Notes: a model not told the origin generated them from the letters alone. DNA of 64,000 bases from Monoplex corrugatus (GCA_030674185.1 CM060312.1:35312862-35376861); one strand, 5' to 3'. Positions 1 through 12,199 are shown, numbered from the stretch's first letter. Translations and numbers: made by a program.

Positions 1-350
1 AGCTCGAAATCGTGATACTCTACAGTCATACCTAACGCTAATGGAAACTGGAGTTTGTTCCAGAAGGACACAACGCACTCCAAAAGTTCAGTATTTTTAT
101 GTGCTCTGTCTAAACGTGCCAGCAATTTAAGGCAGACTCCTTGATTAACGCTTCACAAAAGCATATGCGCCAGTGAAATCTAGACATGGGAAGAAAGAAT
201 TACTTATTTCTTACTGCTCATTATGCTATTGGCGTATGGAGCAGCAACGAAGGTCCACCACTACTGTTTGTTCTGGCTGGACCAGCCTCTGTATGTTGTT
301 AGCTTAAGGGTGTTTCAGAACTTTGAGTTCTCCTTCTAAGGTTCATCGCC

Positions 351-380
351 AGTTTCAGTTTCAGTTTCAGTTTCAGTTTC
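351..380 (+). repeat. (AGTTTC)5 simple repeat at head of a SINE-like fragment
   Basis: Five tandem AGTTTC units run into TCAAGATGTC. A related 'CAGTTTCTCAAGA' start recurs at 22876, so this is probably the head of a dispersed repeat rather than an isolated microsatellite. Bases 1-350 contain nothing I recognise. Confidence 0.6.
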
Positions 381-439
381 TCAAGATGTCTCCGCGCTAG
401 GAACGAATTCCATATGCACTAATGTCACACGTGACATGT

Positions 440-790
440 GTATTGATGATCATTGCACAAGCCTTTAAGCCTCATCGCCAGATGTTTTGGAGTCTTTTCT
501 CTCTTGCATCTTCCTCCTGGCATCCAGTGAAGGACTGCCCGGGTGATGTCATCCTGCTCTCCTTAGATGATGAATCCTATCCATATTCAAAACTGCCTTT
601 TCATACTGATGGTGCTTGTACTCTCTTGATTGCATCGGGCGGGTAGTTGTAGGTTGGAGATGGTGTCGTACCGGAAGATTCGCATGACTCTTTTCAGGTT
701 CCTTGTGTTGATAACTTGTAATGTTCGATATCTGTCATCCTCTTGCATTTTGACCTGTAACGCAGGGTGAAAGGCCGCAAGCTCTGGTAT
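440..790 (-). pseudogene. RTE-type LINE remnant, C-terminal end
   Basis: Read on the minus strand with frame changes, this resembles the end of RTE-clade reverse transcriptases: a segment like 'TKLKLYQSLRPFTLRY', then 'WIWIG.I.LRR', then a basic 'WMPGGRCKREDSKTSGDE' stretch. These match the usual 'WIGHTLRK...KRGRPK.TWRR' ending of that group. It is short, interrupted by stops and clearly dead. The clade is recognised from memory of the motif order, not from alignment. Confidence 0.5.
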
Positions 791-1080
791 AGTTTCAGTT
801 TGGTGTTACGCTGTATTGGTGGGAACTCCACACTATGTTCAGCATTTTGAAGGTGCTCTTTGCGCTACAGGAAAATTTGTCAAACTCTCAAGTTGATATC
901 AACAGAGTTAATTTCCCTGACACGCCGGTGTTAAAGTAAACGAAGATGTTGACAAACTTGCAGGTAAACCCTCTACCACAGGCATTCTGCGTCTCGGAAG
1001 ATCCGAGGCCTTCAGGAACATGAAGTCATCCTTTGCAAACAAATCTGGGTCTTTGCACCATTGAACGTCTTACTCAAAAC

Positions 1081-1170
1081 AAAACAGACAGAGACAGAGA
1101 GGGAGAGGAATGGAAAAGAGAGAGAGAGAAAGAAAAAGAGAGAGAGAGAAGAGAGAGAGAGAGGGAATAG
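1081..1170 (+). repeat. (GA)n-rich purine tract
   Basis: Imperfect GAGA repeats. The surrounding 790-1680 interval otherwise contains no recognisable gene. Confidence 0.8.
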
Positions 1171-1689
1171 CTGGAGTAAGCAGCAAAAGATCCACCATGA
1201 AGGAAAACAAGAACCATCATCAGTCACATAAACGTTGCTCTCAACGTAACACTGTGCAGACTCCTGCAGCGTGATACAGAATGTGCTTAGGCTTTCTCTG
1301 AATTAGAGATGAAAAAAAAAAAAGACTACGTAACTGGAAAAGACAACTGGAGGGAAAAACGACGGGAAAAAAAATGTAGTGGGCAGATTTTACTTCAGGA
1401 AACATTGCAAATGAAGATAAACACTACAGTACAATATCACCCGAACTCCACCATTGCCAGTCTCAAGCCTGTGATGAGAAAGGAAGGGGGGGGGGGGGTG
1501 TTGGGCGAGAGGGTAGAGACTTTATCGCCGTTACGGAAACGACCCTGTGACTACAAAAACGTCATCAAGCCCATCAACAGATATTTCGATCCTTGGAGAG
1601 GGTGGGTCTCCAGCAGGAGGTTCTGTGACTCCTGGCAGTGAAAGCCAGACTCTGGAAGCTGCCAGGCCGACAGCCATCACCCCCCCCCC

Positions 1690-1860
1690 CACCACCACCA
1701 CCAGGACCACCATAACCATCGGAACATGGAACGTGTCCACCACGTGTCCAACCAGTGTGACCGCGCAAGTGGCCCTTGAAATCAGAAACTATAACCTTGC
1801 CATAGTCTGGGAGGGGGAGTAAGTCCCGCCAGAGTGAAAAGAGGGTTACAGCGTCATGAT
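1690..1860 (+). pseudogene. RTE-type LINE remnant, endonuclease N-terminus
   Basis: The frame at 1707-1822 reads 'ITIGTWNVSTTC' then 'TAQVALEIRNYNLAI'. This matches the opening of an apurinic/apyrimidinic-type endonuclease in RTE-like LINEs (IGTWNVRT..., then an amphipathic helix ending in YNL.I). The aligned part stops after about 40 codons. A (T)n/(G)n-rich low-complexity block follows at 1879-1996. Confidence 0.6.
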
Positions 1861-1894
1861 TCCGAAGAAATGCGACCTCTTTTTTTTTTCTTTC

Positions 1895-1925
<31 letters not shown>

Positions 1926-2059
1926 TGTTTGTTTGGGGGGGGGGGTGTTTGTGTGTGTGGTTTTTTTTTGGGGGGGTGGGGGAGTTTTTTGGTCAGTTTT
2001 TACGTTGACACCCACCTCAGGTGATATCGCCGACAGGGATACCATCCCATGGAAGTGGA

Positions 2060-2240
2060 GGAAGGAGACTTATCTAATCCTATACTGACTCCACCAGAAC
2101 AACAATGATGTTAGGATGGGACAGTGAGAAGGCCTAGTTTTAATGTAGGGCACCCAGGGATTCGAACCCACAACCATTAGCATGTGAATCCGACGCTCAG
2201 ACCAACTGAGCTGCTGAGGACCTGCAGGGTGTTCCATGGC
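2060..2240 (-). repeat. tRNA-derived SINE (family C), minus strand
   Basis: On the minus strand there is a good B box (GGTTCGAATCC, about 2159-2169) and an A-box-like GCTCAGTTGG inside a D-arm-like GCTC...GAGC. A body 'CATTAAAACTAGGCCTTCTCACTG' style segment and a 'TTCTGGTGGAGTC' end follow. The same body recurs at 41580-41760 and a shorter form at 14885-14990. The acceptor stem does not pair well, so I call it a SINE, not a functional tRNA gene. Confidence 0.65.
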
Positions 2241-2267
2241 AGGCAATTCGCTTACACCTTCAAGTAA

Positions 2268-2560
2268 AGAGTGAGACAAGGATGCTTGCTGTCACATTTC
2301 GTTTTCATGCTCACAGTAGACTTGGTTATGAAATATCTACAGCTCAGAAGCAAAATGGCATCCCATGAACGTGCTGGGCATTTGATCCTTCTGCCCCACA
2401 CTCAGCAACCGAAGCAGGAAAAGACCAACACCATTGCAGAAACTTCAGCTCGCCTGCGCCTTCACCTCTACAGAGGTATGAACAAGATCCTCAAGGTCAA
2501 TGCAGCAGACACAACACCGATTAGGCTGGAAGCCAAGGCGATATCAGTGTCAAATAAATA
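2268..2560 (+). pseudogene. RTE-type LINE remnant, reverse transcriptase fragment
   Basis: The frame reads 'RQGCLLSHFVFMLTVDLVMK' then 'LLPHTQQPKQEKTNTIAETSARL' spaced over about 95 codons. This matches the RT segment of RTE-like elements (VRQGC.LSP..F....D..MK, then ...SHTQQ.MQEKT). The YADD/FADD box region is missing between the two parts, so the catalytic centre is deleted. With the endonuclease piece at 1690 it may derive from one element. Confidence 0.65.
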
Positions 2561-2579
2561 CATAAATAAATAAATAATA

Positions 2580-3448
2580 TAATTAATTAATTAATTAAAC
2601 AAATCAAATCTCCAAATATCGGAAAGGGGAAAGAAGTAATGACAGAGGTTGTAATTATCTGGAAAATAAGATGGAAAGAAGATTCTGAACACACAAAGAC
2701 AATTCAAATCGGAATAGAATTTGGTTTCGGAATTTGTCCGAGAGCATTTGGACCCAATCGGACAGTACTACACTTACGTGTTGAACCAAACTATGCCAGT
2801 GGTATCAGCAGACATCTTGAGCCTGCCGAGATGATACTGACATGAAAGTGGGATGAGACTAAAATTAGTCATCAAACACAGATCTGATTTCATTAAAAAA
2901 AACTATTGTCCCTTCAAGGAGCGCAGCAAGCAGATCAGTTCTTTTCTAACTTTTGGGTTGCAACTAAGTTGAAAATCCTGGATGTCTCAATTTAAGGACT
3001 GTCAACCGAGTCAAGTAAGTCATAACAATAACAATGACAACTTGCACAAATTTAATCTTCCATGTTTCAGCGTTAGGACTCTGTCAACTGAATCGTGTAA
3101 ATCAGAAAAATAATTTGTACAGCGCCTGATCTCACAAGAGCCCAAAACTTTGTGCAAAAGCATAGACGCCTGAGATGGATATACATGAAGCAAATGCATG
3201 TCACCCCTACCGCGAATAAAAATGAACTATGATAGAATATCTGTTTCGACATGCATATGAGACGTAAGCACCATACAACTGATTCGCAGTCCTTAAAAAA
3301 CTCTTCAAAGATATTTCTCCAGATGTCATTTTCTAGTTTTTACAAGAAACCAACATATTAAATTTTATATGATCATACCAATGGGAAAGAGTTTTAAATG
3401 CATTTTCAACATGAAAGAATACTAATGTGCTTGTTTTAAACTGCTGGT
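2580..3448. other. No recognisable feature
   Basis: AT-rich unique-looking sequence with many stops in all frames. A T-tract (3449-3470) closes it. I see no domain, RNA gene or element. Confidence 0.6.
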
Positions 3449-3499
3449 TTTTTTTTTTTTTTTTTTTTTTATTACACTTGTATTATTTTTAACGTGTTG

Positions 3500-3560
3500 T
3501 TAGCCCTGATATGGCTCTAGTGGTCGGCTGGGCTATAAGCAATACGAACATGAACTTCGA
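3500..3560 (+). repeat. Dispersed repeat end ('CCCTGATATGGCTCT...GGTCGGC')
   Basis: GCCCTGATATGGCTCTAGTGG followed by TCGGCTGGGCTATAA. The reverse complement of a close relative occurs at about 13867-13912. Both look like the 3' part of the same dispersed element. Confidence 0.5.
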
Positions 3561-3618
3561 CATGCCAAACAGTCACGCAACATGATGGCAAATAATTGAA
3601 ACAAATAAACAAACAAAA

Positions 3619-3622
<4 letters not shown>

Positions 3623-3701
<79 letters not shown>

Positions 3702-3732
3702 ACACACACACACACATACACACACATACACA
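3623..3732 (+). repeat. (AC)n microsatellite
   Basis: About 110 bp of AC repeats with a few T interruptions at the 3' end. Confidence 0.95.
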
Positions 3733-4195
3733 AACTCCATACACAAACTACATTTGAAAATGATGAATGTTAAATCAGAGAATACTCATGTCCCAACATC
3801 AGGTGATATGTTATGCAAAGGAGGAGTTCCTAGCAGCCTATTGTTCCTTCAGCATTGTGACTTATGTTATGTAATCACCGATGTGTAAGCGAAATTATAT
3901 ATATTAATTTCAAAACAATCGTATGAAATCTCTTTGAATGTTGATAGACGTACAAAGAAATCTCCAATGATGCTTCCATTTGGAATATTCTTTGATATGT
4001 GGCGGAAGACTGATCCAATATTTTAGTGTATATTCGTCTGTAGCCTAATTCATGTTACGTATAAACACATACGACATTCCACTATCTATAAGGGAAACTT
4101 AATTTGTTATAGAGGCTTAACTACAGCTCATAATGATAGGTCAGCTCTGTCATTAAAATTCAGTACACACATAGATACAAAGGTACGCACATATG

Positions 4196-4413
<218 letters not shown>

Positions 4414-4876
4414 CAGTAAATTAAAGAAAATGAAATATCAGGAGGCGAAATTCGGTTATCAACCTAATCGTCAAACAACATCAGCCTACTCATTCTCTCT
4501 GTTCTTTTCTTAACGGTGGCATAAACTTCCGAACTGACGCCAGAGATGCACTGTGTGTGCCGAGTCCACTGATGTGAAGGAGCGTCACATCATTGGATTG
4601 CATGTTTGGTTTGTGTTTGCAGAGGGTTTTTTTACCACTTGAAAATCAAAGCGTTGACTTAGGTAGGTGGTGTGACTCACAGTCTCTGTCCCTTGTGTGG
4701 TGATGGGCAGGAGGTTGGGGATGGGGGTGGTGAGGCAAAAGTTCCGGGGCTTTCCAGCCAAATAATGAGCATACACGCTCCGGAGGAAATTTTGCTTGAA
4801 AGTGTAAAAAAAACCAAACAATAATGATAACAATAGCAATAACAACAACTACATCAACAACAAAGATGACACTCTA

Positions 4877-5110
4877 ACAAAATTACATGAAATCCTGATT
4901 TTGTGCTTCTCAAGGTCAATGTGACCTTGAAGAAGCTTCTTTTTATGCAAAAATTACAGGAAATCCTGATTTTGTGCTTCTCAAGTCAATGTGACCTTGA
5001 AGAATCTTCAGCTGTGAAATGAAAGACGTTCACACGAGAACGACGGTTGATTGTCACAAGAGTGAAAGCAGATTTTAAATGCAGTCAAAAGTTCCTGAGA
5101 AGGTGTTCTA
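4877..5110 (+). repeat. Dispersed repeat F with internal duplication
   Basis: The phrase 'AAATCCTGATTTTGTGCTTC' then TCAAGGTCAATGTGACCTTGAAG occurs twice here, about 75 bp apart. Related copies occur at 22590-22660 and 46356-46620, including the following 'TTGTCACAA...' and 'TTCTGAGAA' parts. The family is not one I can name. Confidence 0.65.
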
Positions 5111-5265
5111 CTCATAACTCCTTAAGAAGCGCTGATTTCAGCCACTGTCTTTTCCGAGTGACATTGAGTTTGACTCTCGTCCTCCAAACTGAAACATTCA
5201 CGACCCGAGAACGGTTCACACCTTTGATCCAAAGTTGGTAAAGACAGTATCTTAACACATATTGA

Positions 5266-5416
<151 letters not shown>

Positions 5417-6394
5417 ACAATTCCTGGTGCTATGAAATAATCTCTTTTTTAAACAAAATGGAGATAAAACAAGATAGCAACCGTTCCATAATCTCCCTTT
5501 TTATACGAAAATGAATTAAGATCAAAGAAATAGTCATTGTTAATACAAGTATTTCTCAATACAAATGTCTTTGCATGTGAAAAAATAAATCAGATCTTGA
5601 ACTGCATAACTTTATTTTTCGAGGCTGCGTTAGAAAAGGGCACAAAATAAAACTTGGATAGAGCCTACTCTATGTAGTCTACATGTAGCCCACCAGTTGG
5701 CATGAAATTTCAATCAAGTAGTGATCAGTCAAACGATAAACCAGAACTAGATTTACGCTTACCAAATAAACTTAAGGATCATGCCTAAGATTTATCTGTA
5801 GCAAGAGAGAGTCAAGCAACTTCAAGTTGTCGAAGTTAGAGCGTCTTCCGTCTCATCAGGGAAAACGAAAGGAAACTGCTACATAAGTGCAAATATTTCA
5901 TAAAAAGGCCAGATCTTATACTACTTCAAACGGTGCAATGAATAATAACAACAACAACCTTTTGTCATTAGTCGTCTTGCTTCAAAATGAAGACACAAGA
6001 CAGCTGGCATGTGTGTTTATACACATGTTGATCATTCTGTACATCAGTATGGCCGGGATCTGTCTTTAGGAACGCAGATGCAGAGCAAAGAAAATATCGT
6101 GTTTTTTGTGTGTTTTTTTTTTATGAATATGGGGAAAAAAACGTTACATCTTTGAGGAAGCGTTCCCATAATTGTCACTTAGCCAATCTGAAAATTCGCC
6201 ACATTACGGTTATCTGCCTTATATGTCTGACCATGGGCGCAGCAAAATCATTGGTCTGAGCCTGTCATCCCAATTAGATCATTGCAGTTCTCTCCTTTCT
6301 GGTTGTCCACAGTATACTGTATTCTCAGCAAACTACAAAAGATTCTGCTGCGAGACATATTTTGAAGACCGACAAACATGATCATTTTCGGTGG

Positions 6395-6620
6395 TGTTGC
6401 TCAAATCTTCTGACCAGCACCGCAGGTTTCTGTATCTCTCGGGTTTGTTTGACGCCAGGATATATTATGATAGTAAGCGTAGAGTACAGCCCTATCACAC
6501 AGTCTCAGCCCTAGATGGAACCCCACAGCATCATGATTATCATCCTCATCGTCATCATCATCATCATCACATTGTAAAAACTGTGCCCGCTTTTGTGGCC
6601 ATTAAGGTGGTATAGAAAAT
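6395..6620 (+). repeat. Dispersed repeat D copy
   Basis: Shares the string of blocks 'TCTGTATCTCTC', 'CAGGATATATTATGA', 'ACACAGTCTCA', 'TGGAACYCYRCA' and an ATCATC run with copies at 31130-31560, 33320-33760, 44100-44300 and (inverted) 53110-53400. Confidence 0.65.
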
Positions 6621-6734
6621 GGGACGAAAAAAAAAAGAAAGAAAAAGAAAAAAAGAAAGGTAGCACAAAGGTAACCCCCCTGAGTGCGATGATCCTTAAA
6701 AAAATACGATCATTTTTCAGTCCCTAGTTGACAT

Positions 6735-7010
6735 GTCTATTGGTTACCTGTCCAAGGTGGATAGCACTCTGTTACAACTTTTTCTCCGAAACAACCCCAG
6801 ACTACATTTCTGACCTCCTCGCTGTTTGTACTCCTTCCAGACAGCTCCTTGTTTAGACTGAGCCTCTCGGCCAACATTCATTCTCTTTGTGTGCATCTCA
6901 ACAGTGGAATGTGCGTCCCTCAGGTATTTATCATTGGCAAATTTTGTCCTCTTTAAAGAGGCCTCTAAACACTATTTCTTCAAACGATGCTATAAATAGT
7001 ATTAGTCCTA
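6735..7010 (+). pseudogene. L2-like LINE remnant, C-terminal tail
   Basis: Translation with frame changes gives 'TPDYISDLL', 'TPSRQLL', 'QHSFSLCASQQWN' and 'FKEAS.HYFF'. This is the order seen in the end of L2-like reverse transcriptases (APPYISDLL...TPSR.LRS...W..LP...F K..LKTHLF). A better preserved relative is at 22949-23236. Confidence 0.55.
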
Positions 7011-7029
7011 CTGTCCGTATTGTATACAT

Positions 7030-7035
7030 ATATGC

Positions 7036-7125
<90 letters not shown>
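7030..7125 (+). repeat. (TA)n microsatellite
   Basis: About 95 bp of TA repeat with two ATTATA breaks. Confidence 0.95.
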
Positions 7126-7128
<3 letters not shown>

Positions 7129-7491
7129 TGGTTGTGTGAGATGATGCTATTTATATGTTTCATCGATTCGTTTGTAAGCCTGCGTCAGTGTATGCATGTT
7201 CGCCAACATTAATCCCTGTGTTGGTCCTTGTCTGTTTACGTGCGTGCGTGTGTACGTACTGTGTATCTGTACGTCTATGTGTATGTGTCTGGTCTGCGTG
7301 TTGGTGTATGCATATTTGTTTATATAAAGTTTTTTTTTCTCATGTCATACCCGTACGATAATGTTGTTTCCTTTTCCTGTTTTACGTCGTATCATGCTTA
7401 TATTATTGATGTAAACTGTATCACCAGTTCATTTTCTGTACGATGCAAAGCGCTTCTTTCCCGAAATGCTGCGCTATATGTATCTGTCATT

Positions 7492-7492
7492 A

Positions 7493-7543
<51 letters not shown>

Positions 7544-7775
7544 CATTATTATTATTGTTTTTGTTCTTCTTGTTGTTCTTGTTCTTATCATCATCATCAT
7601 CATCGTCATTTGTATTATTACTATGTTGTTGCTGTCATTGTTGTTGTTCTTCTTCTTATTATTATTATCATTATTATGTTGTTGTTGTTGTTGCTGTTCT
7701 TCTTCTTCTTGTTTCTTGTTGTTCTTGTTGTCGTCATCATCGTCATCATCATTATCATTATTATTGTTGTTTCAT
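7492..7775 (+). repeat. (TTA)n/(TTG)n/(TCA)n compound trinucleotide repeat
   Basis: Begins as pure ATT and degrades into TTG, TTC and ATC triplets over about 280 bp. Bases 7776-8520 after it show no gene. Confidence 0.9.
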
Positions 7776-8529
7776 CTACTAATCATACCAACACAACAGT
7801 TATCTCAAGAAAAGTGGAATATTTCTATAAGTCTTAGCAGTGGTCAGCAAGATCTGAAGACATGAAGATAAATGTGTTTATCTAACTGTCTAACCCGTGG
7901 ACTGAGAGTTCTGACATCTCTAATATTGTTTGGTCACCTAGTCTGAGGCCAGTTTACATTTCACAAGCCTTCCTATCTCTATCAAACAATCCGTACCGAA
8001 AGTTGTCGCTCACCAACAGTTCCACCCGGTCAAACATGGATAAGATCGATTTACTTTCATGTAAACACCCAAATCCGCAAGCGCAGCAAACAGCTAACAA
8101 AAGTAGTCTTTCTGAGTGGCTGAACTGCTGGTTCGAGCCATCAAAAGGATTGAAATTTGACACAGCTGCTTGCTGCACAAAGCAGCATCGGAATTTTAAG
8201 TCAAACCAACGGCTTGCCTGCCTAATGAATGTTTGACAGAAAGATACTGGAGGAATATGTAGTCCCTGTGGGCACACCCAGTTTCACGCAGAAGATGAAC
8301 GGCGCACCCAGTTTCACACAGAAGACGAACAATGTCCGGTTAATTGGTATGTTCTTACACAGTCTATATGACCACAGAGTCTGGTTCTTACGATCTCGAG
8401 CTGTATCTTATGTACTCTACCTACTCCAGTTTCCGTAAAGGCAAAGTTTCCGCCTTCAACTTCGACCAAAGACTCAGTTAGGCCTTTGTTTTGACAACAC
8501 AGGTTCGTGTATAGTTAAAGGGGAAAGTG

Positions 8530-8710
8530 ACTTTGTGCGAGCAGGCTCCAGTCCACCCTGCTGTCAGTGAAAACTTGATCTTTTTCGAAAGATAAGGAAG
8601 GTAAAGCAAAATGGGAGAAGATGTGAGCACAGCCCAAGATCTCAAAATACTGGCCCTGAAAAAAGTTGATGTCTGCTACCCCATTAGCCTACGATCTCAG
8701 GATAATGGAG
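8530..8710 (+). repeat. SINE family B copy (body only)
   Basis: Contains 'GATAAGGAAGGTAAAGCA', 'CTGGCCCTGAAAAAAGTTGA' and 'CTACCCCATTA' in the same order as copies at 25020-25240, 45955-46200 and (inverted) 30000-30245. The tRNA-like head seen in other copies is missing. Confidence 0.6.
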
Positions 8711-9054
8711 CAGGCCCTACTTTAGCATTTCGTTGTTCTTTTTTTTTTTTTTTTTTTCCTTCATCCTCTTCATCTGGACAATTTTTTTTCGTTCCGAGCA
8801 AAGTTGTTTTCTCTTTCTCGGGTGCCTCTATGAACGTTGTTTGGCCGGCACTGTGCAGGCGTTTTGTTGCTGCACAGTCTGCATAGTCTGTCTTTGGTGG
8901 ATTTGGACAATTTCGATTTGGAAGTTAAAAGTTAAAGGTATCACAGTTGTGATTGAATAAAATGTGATTAGACTTACCATAGCATTGTTATTCATGTAAG
9001 TTGAAAGACATATTTTATAGAAAGACAGATAGAACCGTAAACCACGGGAACAAT

Positions 9055-9228
9055 AGCGGTGTGGTACGATGTCAGACTACCAATCAGAAGGTCTGAGTTT
9101 GATCGTGTCAAAGTATCGCCTGTTTGTTAGAGTTGGCAGATGTTTTCGATCTCCCAGGTCAACAGACGTGAAGACCTGCTAGTAGCTCGACCCATTCGTG
9201 TGTTTGTAACCACGCAGAACAGCAAATA
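9055..9228 (+). repeat. SINE family A copy, 5' half
   Basis: tRNA-like head with 'GGTCTGAGTTTGATCGTGTC' (B-box-like), then 'TTTTCGATCTCCCAGGTCAA' and 'GACCTGCTAGT'. It is cut off by the start of the 46-bp tandem array. Better copies lie at 45540-45870, 34640-34805, 35155-35375 and 41205-41420. Confidence 0.65.
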
Positions 9229-9229
9229 C

Positions 9230-11215
9230 GCCCTTTCTGACATAAAATGTAATCGTGATAATACTCGTGTTTTCTGCCCTTTCTGACATAAAATGTAATC
9301 GTGATAATACTCGTGTTGTTTGCCCTTTCTGACATAAAATGTAATCGTGATAATACTCGTGTTGTTTGCCCTTTCTGACATAAAATGTAATCGTGATAAT
9401 ACTCGTGTTTTCTGCCCTTTCTGACATAAAATGTAATCGTAATAATACACGTGTTGTCTGCCTTTTCTGACATAAAATGTAATCGTAATAATACACGTGT
9501 TGTCTGCCCTTTCTGACATAAAATGTAATCGTGATAATACTCGTGTTGTTGCCCTTTCTGACATAAAATGTAATCGTGATAATACCGTGTTGTCTGCCCT
9601 TTCTGACAATAAAGTGTAATCGTGATAATACTCGTGTTGTCTGCCTTTCTGACATAAAGTGTAATCGTGATAATACTCGTGTGTCTGCCCTTTCTGACAA
9701 TAAAGTGTAATCGTGATAATACTCGTGTTGTCTGCCATTACTGACAATAAAGTGTAATCGTGATAATACGTCGTGTTGTCTGCCATTACTGAAAATAAAG
9801 TGTAATCGTGATAATACGCGTGTTGTCTGCCATTACTGACAATAAAGTGTAATCGTGATAATACGCGTGTTGTCTGCATTACTGACAATAAAGTGTAATC
9901 GTGATAATACCGTGTTGTCTGCCATTACTGACAATAAAGTGTAATCGTGATAATACTCGTGTTGTCTGCCATTACTGACATAAAGTGTAATCGTGATAAT
10001 ACGCGTGTTGTCTGCCATTATGACAATAAAGTGTAATCGTGATAATACGCGTGTTGTCTGCCATTACTGACATAAAGATGATAATCGTGATATACTGCTT
10101 TTTCCGACAGTAAAGTGTAATCATGATAGGATATTTACTCTTTACTGAAAGTAAAGCTAATCGTGATAGTTCTTAATTTGCTCTTTCTGACACTAAAGTG
10201 AAATCTTGTGTAATGTGTGTGTGCTCTTTCTGACATAAACTGTAATGTTTTGTGTATGTTTGTCTGCTCTTCTGATATAAAGTGTAATCTGTGTTATGTG
10301 TTGCTCCATTCTGACAGTAAATGTAATTTTGTGTGTATGTTGTCTGCTCTTACTGACAATAAACTGTAATCTTGTGTGTATGTGTTGTGTGCCTTTCTGA
10401 CAATAAACTGTAATTGTGTGTATGTTTGTCTGCTCATTCTGATAGTAAACTGTAATCTTGTGTATGTGTGTGCTGCTTTTTCTGACAATAAACTGTAATC
10501 GTGTTATGTTTGTCTGCCATTACTGATAATAAAGGTAATCGTGTGGTATGTTTGTCTGCTCATTCTGATAAAGTGTAATGTCGATAGTAGGTTTTCTGCT
10601 CTTTCTGACAGTAAAGTGTAATCTTGATAGTGACTTCTGACAGTACAGTGTAATCTTGATATGTGCTCTTTCGACAGTACAGTGTAATCTTGATAGTTTA
10701 CTCTTTCTGACAGTAAAGGTTATCTTGATAGTGTACTCTTTCTGACAGTACAGTGTTATCTTGATAGTGTCTCTTTCTGACAGTACAGTGTATCTTGATA
10801 GTTGTACTCTTTCTGACAGTAACAGTGTTATCTTGATAGTGTATCTTTCTGACAGTACAGTGTTATCTTGTTGTACTCTTTCTGACAGTACAGTGTTATC
10901 TTGATAGTGTGCTCTTTCTGACAGTACATGTTATCTTGGTAGTGTACTTCTTTCTGACATACAGGTTATCTTGATATGTGTACTCTTTCTGACAAGTACA
11001 GTGTAATCTTGATAGTGTGCTCTTTCTGACAGTACAGTGTAATCTTGATAGTGTGCTCTTTCTGACAGTACAGTGTAATCTTGATAGTGTGCTCTTTCTG
11101 ACAATACAGTGTATCTTGATAGTGTGCTCTTTCTGACAATACAGTGTAATCTTGATAGTGTGCTCTTTCTGACAGTACAGTGTGTAATCTTGGTAGTACG
11201 CATGTTGTCTTTCTA
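9230..11215 (+). repeat. 2-kb minisatellite with changing unit length
   Basis: Three blocks of one related tandem repeat. Block 1 (about 9230-10075) has a 46-bp unit centred on TTTCTGACATAAAATGTAAT and CGTGATAATACTCGTGTTG. Block 2 (about 10075-10590) replaces the second half with TTGTGTGTATGTGTTGT-like sequence. Block 3 (about 10590-11200) has a 36-bp unit, CTTTCTGACAGTACAGTGTA plus ATCTTGATAGTGTGCT. Every block keeps the core CTTTCTGACA..A...TGTAATC. Long open frames across it are by-products of the repeat. A SINE A copy abuts the left end and a mariner the right end. Confidence 0.95.
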
Positions 11216-11262
11216 ACAGTAAAGTATAATCTTGTGTGTGTATGTGTGTGTTCGTCTATGTA

Positions 11263-12178
11263 CGAGGGTGACTCAAAAAGTAATGCCTTTTTCTTTAGTA
11301 CAGGAACAACTACCGACACAGGAACATGTATCATTACATCAAAATGAAGCTGGTCCTCTGGGAATCACATCCCTACCTTCAACGAAGTCACTTTTCTCTC
11401 AATAGCAATGTTCCACCTTCGAATGAGGGCATGTATCTCTGCTTCGTAAAATTCTGCTGACTGTGCTTGGAGCCACGTCTTCACTGCAATTTTCACTTCC
11501 TCGTCACTGGCATAATGTTTGCCTCTCAAACCCTCTTTCATGGGGCCGAAGAGATGATAGTGTGAAGGCGCTAAGTCTGGTGAGTATGGAGGATGCGGTA
11601 AAGTTGTCCACCCGAATGAGGCGATTGTCTCCCTTGTCCTGATGCTTGTGTGTGGTCGAGCATTGTCATGCAGAAGGAGGACATTATCCGTTTGCAAGTT
11701 GGGTCTCACTCGTCGGATTCTTGTTTGAGTCTCGTCAGGGTCTTAATTAATGTATGCCTCAGAGTTTATTGTTTATCCTCTTGGCAAGAAAGCAAACAGA
11801 ATGACACCTTGAGCATCCCAAAAGACAGTCGCCATGATTTTTCGAGCTGACTTTTCCGTCTTGAACTTTTTCGGTTTCGGTGACGTAGGGTGGCGCCATT
11901 CCATTGACTACCTCTTTGATTCCGGTTCATAATGGTGAATCCATGTTTCATCACCAGTAACGAGCCTTCCAAAGAAGGTGTTGTCTCTTTGACTTTGTTC
12001 AAGTAGTTCAGTGCAGGTGTTGACCCTGTCAGTCTTGCGTTCGGTAGTCAGCTCTCTCAGTCCGTAACAGTTATAATCATTTGTAACTGAGCAACATTTC
12101 AGGTAATTTTATATAAATTATTAAAACTTCGTCTGATATAAATGAAAAAAAAAGGCATTACTTTTTGACTCACCCTCG
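11263..12178 (-). mobile_element. Mariner-type DNA transposon, defective, with TIRs and TA target duplication
   Basis: Inverted ends CGAGGGTGACTCAAAAAGTA (left) and the reverse complement of CGAGGGTGAGTCAAAAAGTA (right) enclose 916 bp. TA is duplicated at 11261-11262 and 12179-12180. The arms differ by about one base in the first 20. The length is below the usual roughly 1.3 kb, because the transposase N-terminal region is missing. Confidence 0.9.
11365..12060 (-). pseudogene. Mariner transposase remnant (catalytic part)
   Basis: With frameshifts on the minus strand, the catalytic parts of a DD34D mariner transposase can be read: VTGDETWIHHYEPESK (first Asp), HDNARPHTS (second Asp, near 11660), and SPDLAPSHYHLF near 11560. 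The family has APSD at the third catalytic position. Here one base gives His (CAC, not GAC). With the missing N-terminal DNA-binding domain and the frameshifts it cannot be active. Confidence 0.85.
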
Positions 12179-12199
12179 TATGGCTGTGTCTGTATTTGT

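Noticed and set aside
2159..2230. Possible tRNA gene with perfect B box
   Set aside because: The acceptor stem does not pair and the body continues into a SINE tail seen elsewhere, so it is a SINE head rather than a tRNA gene.
9127..9888. Open frame of 253 codons on the minus strand
   Set aside because: It lies entirely in the 46-bp minisatellite. The unit is not a multiple of three and several frames are open, so it is a repeat artefact.
9230..10070. CRISPR-like regular repeats
   Set aside because: The repeats are contiguous tandem units without unique spacers, in a eukaryotic context.
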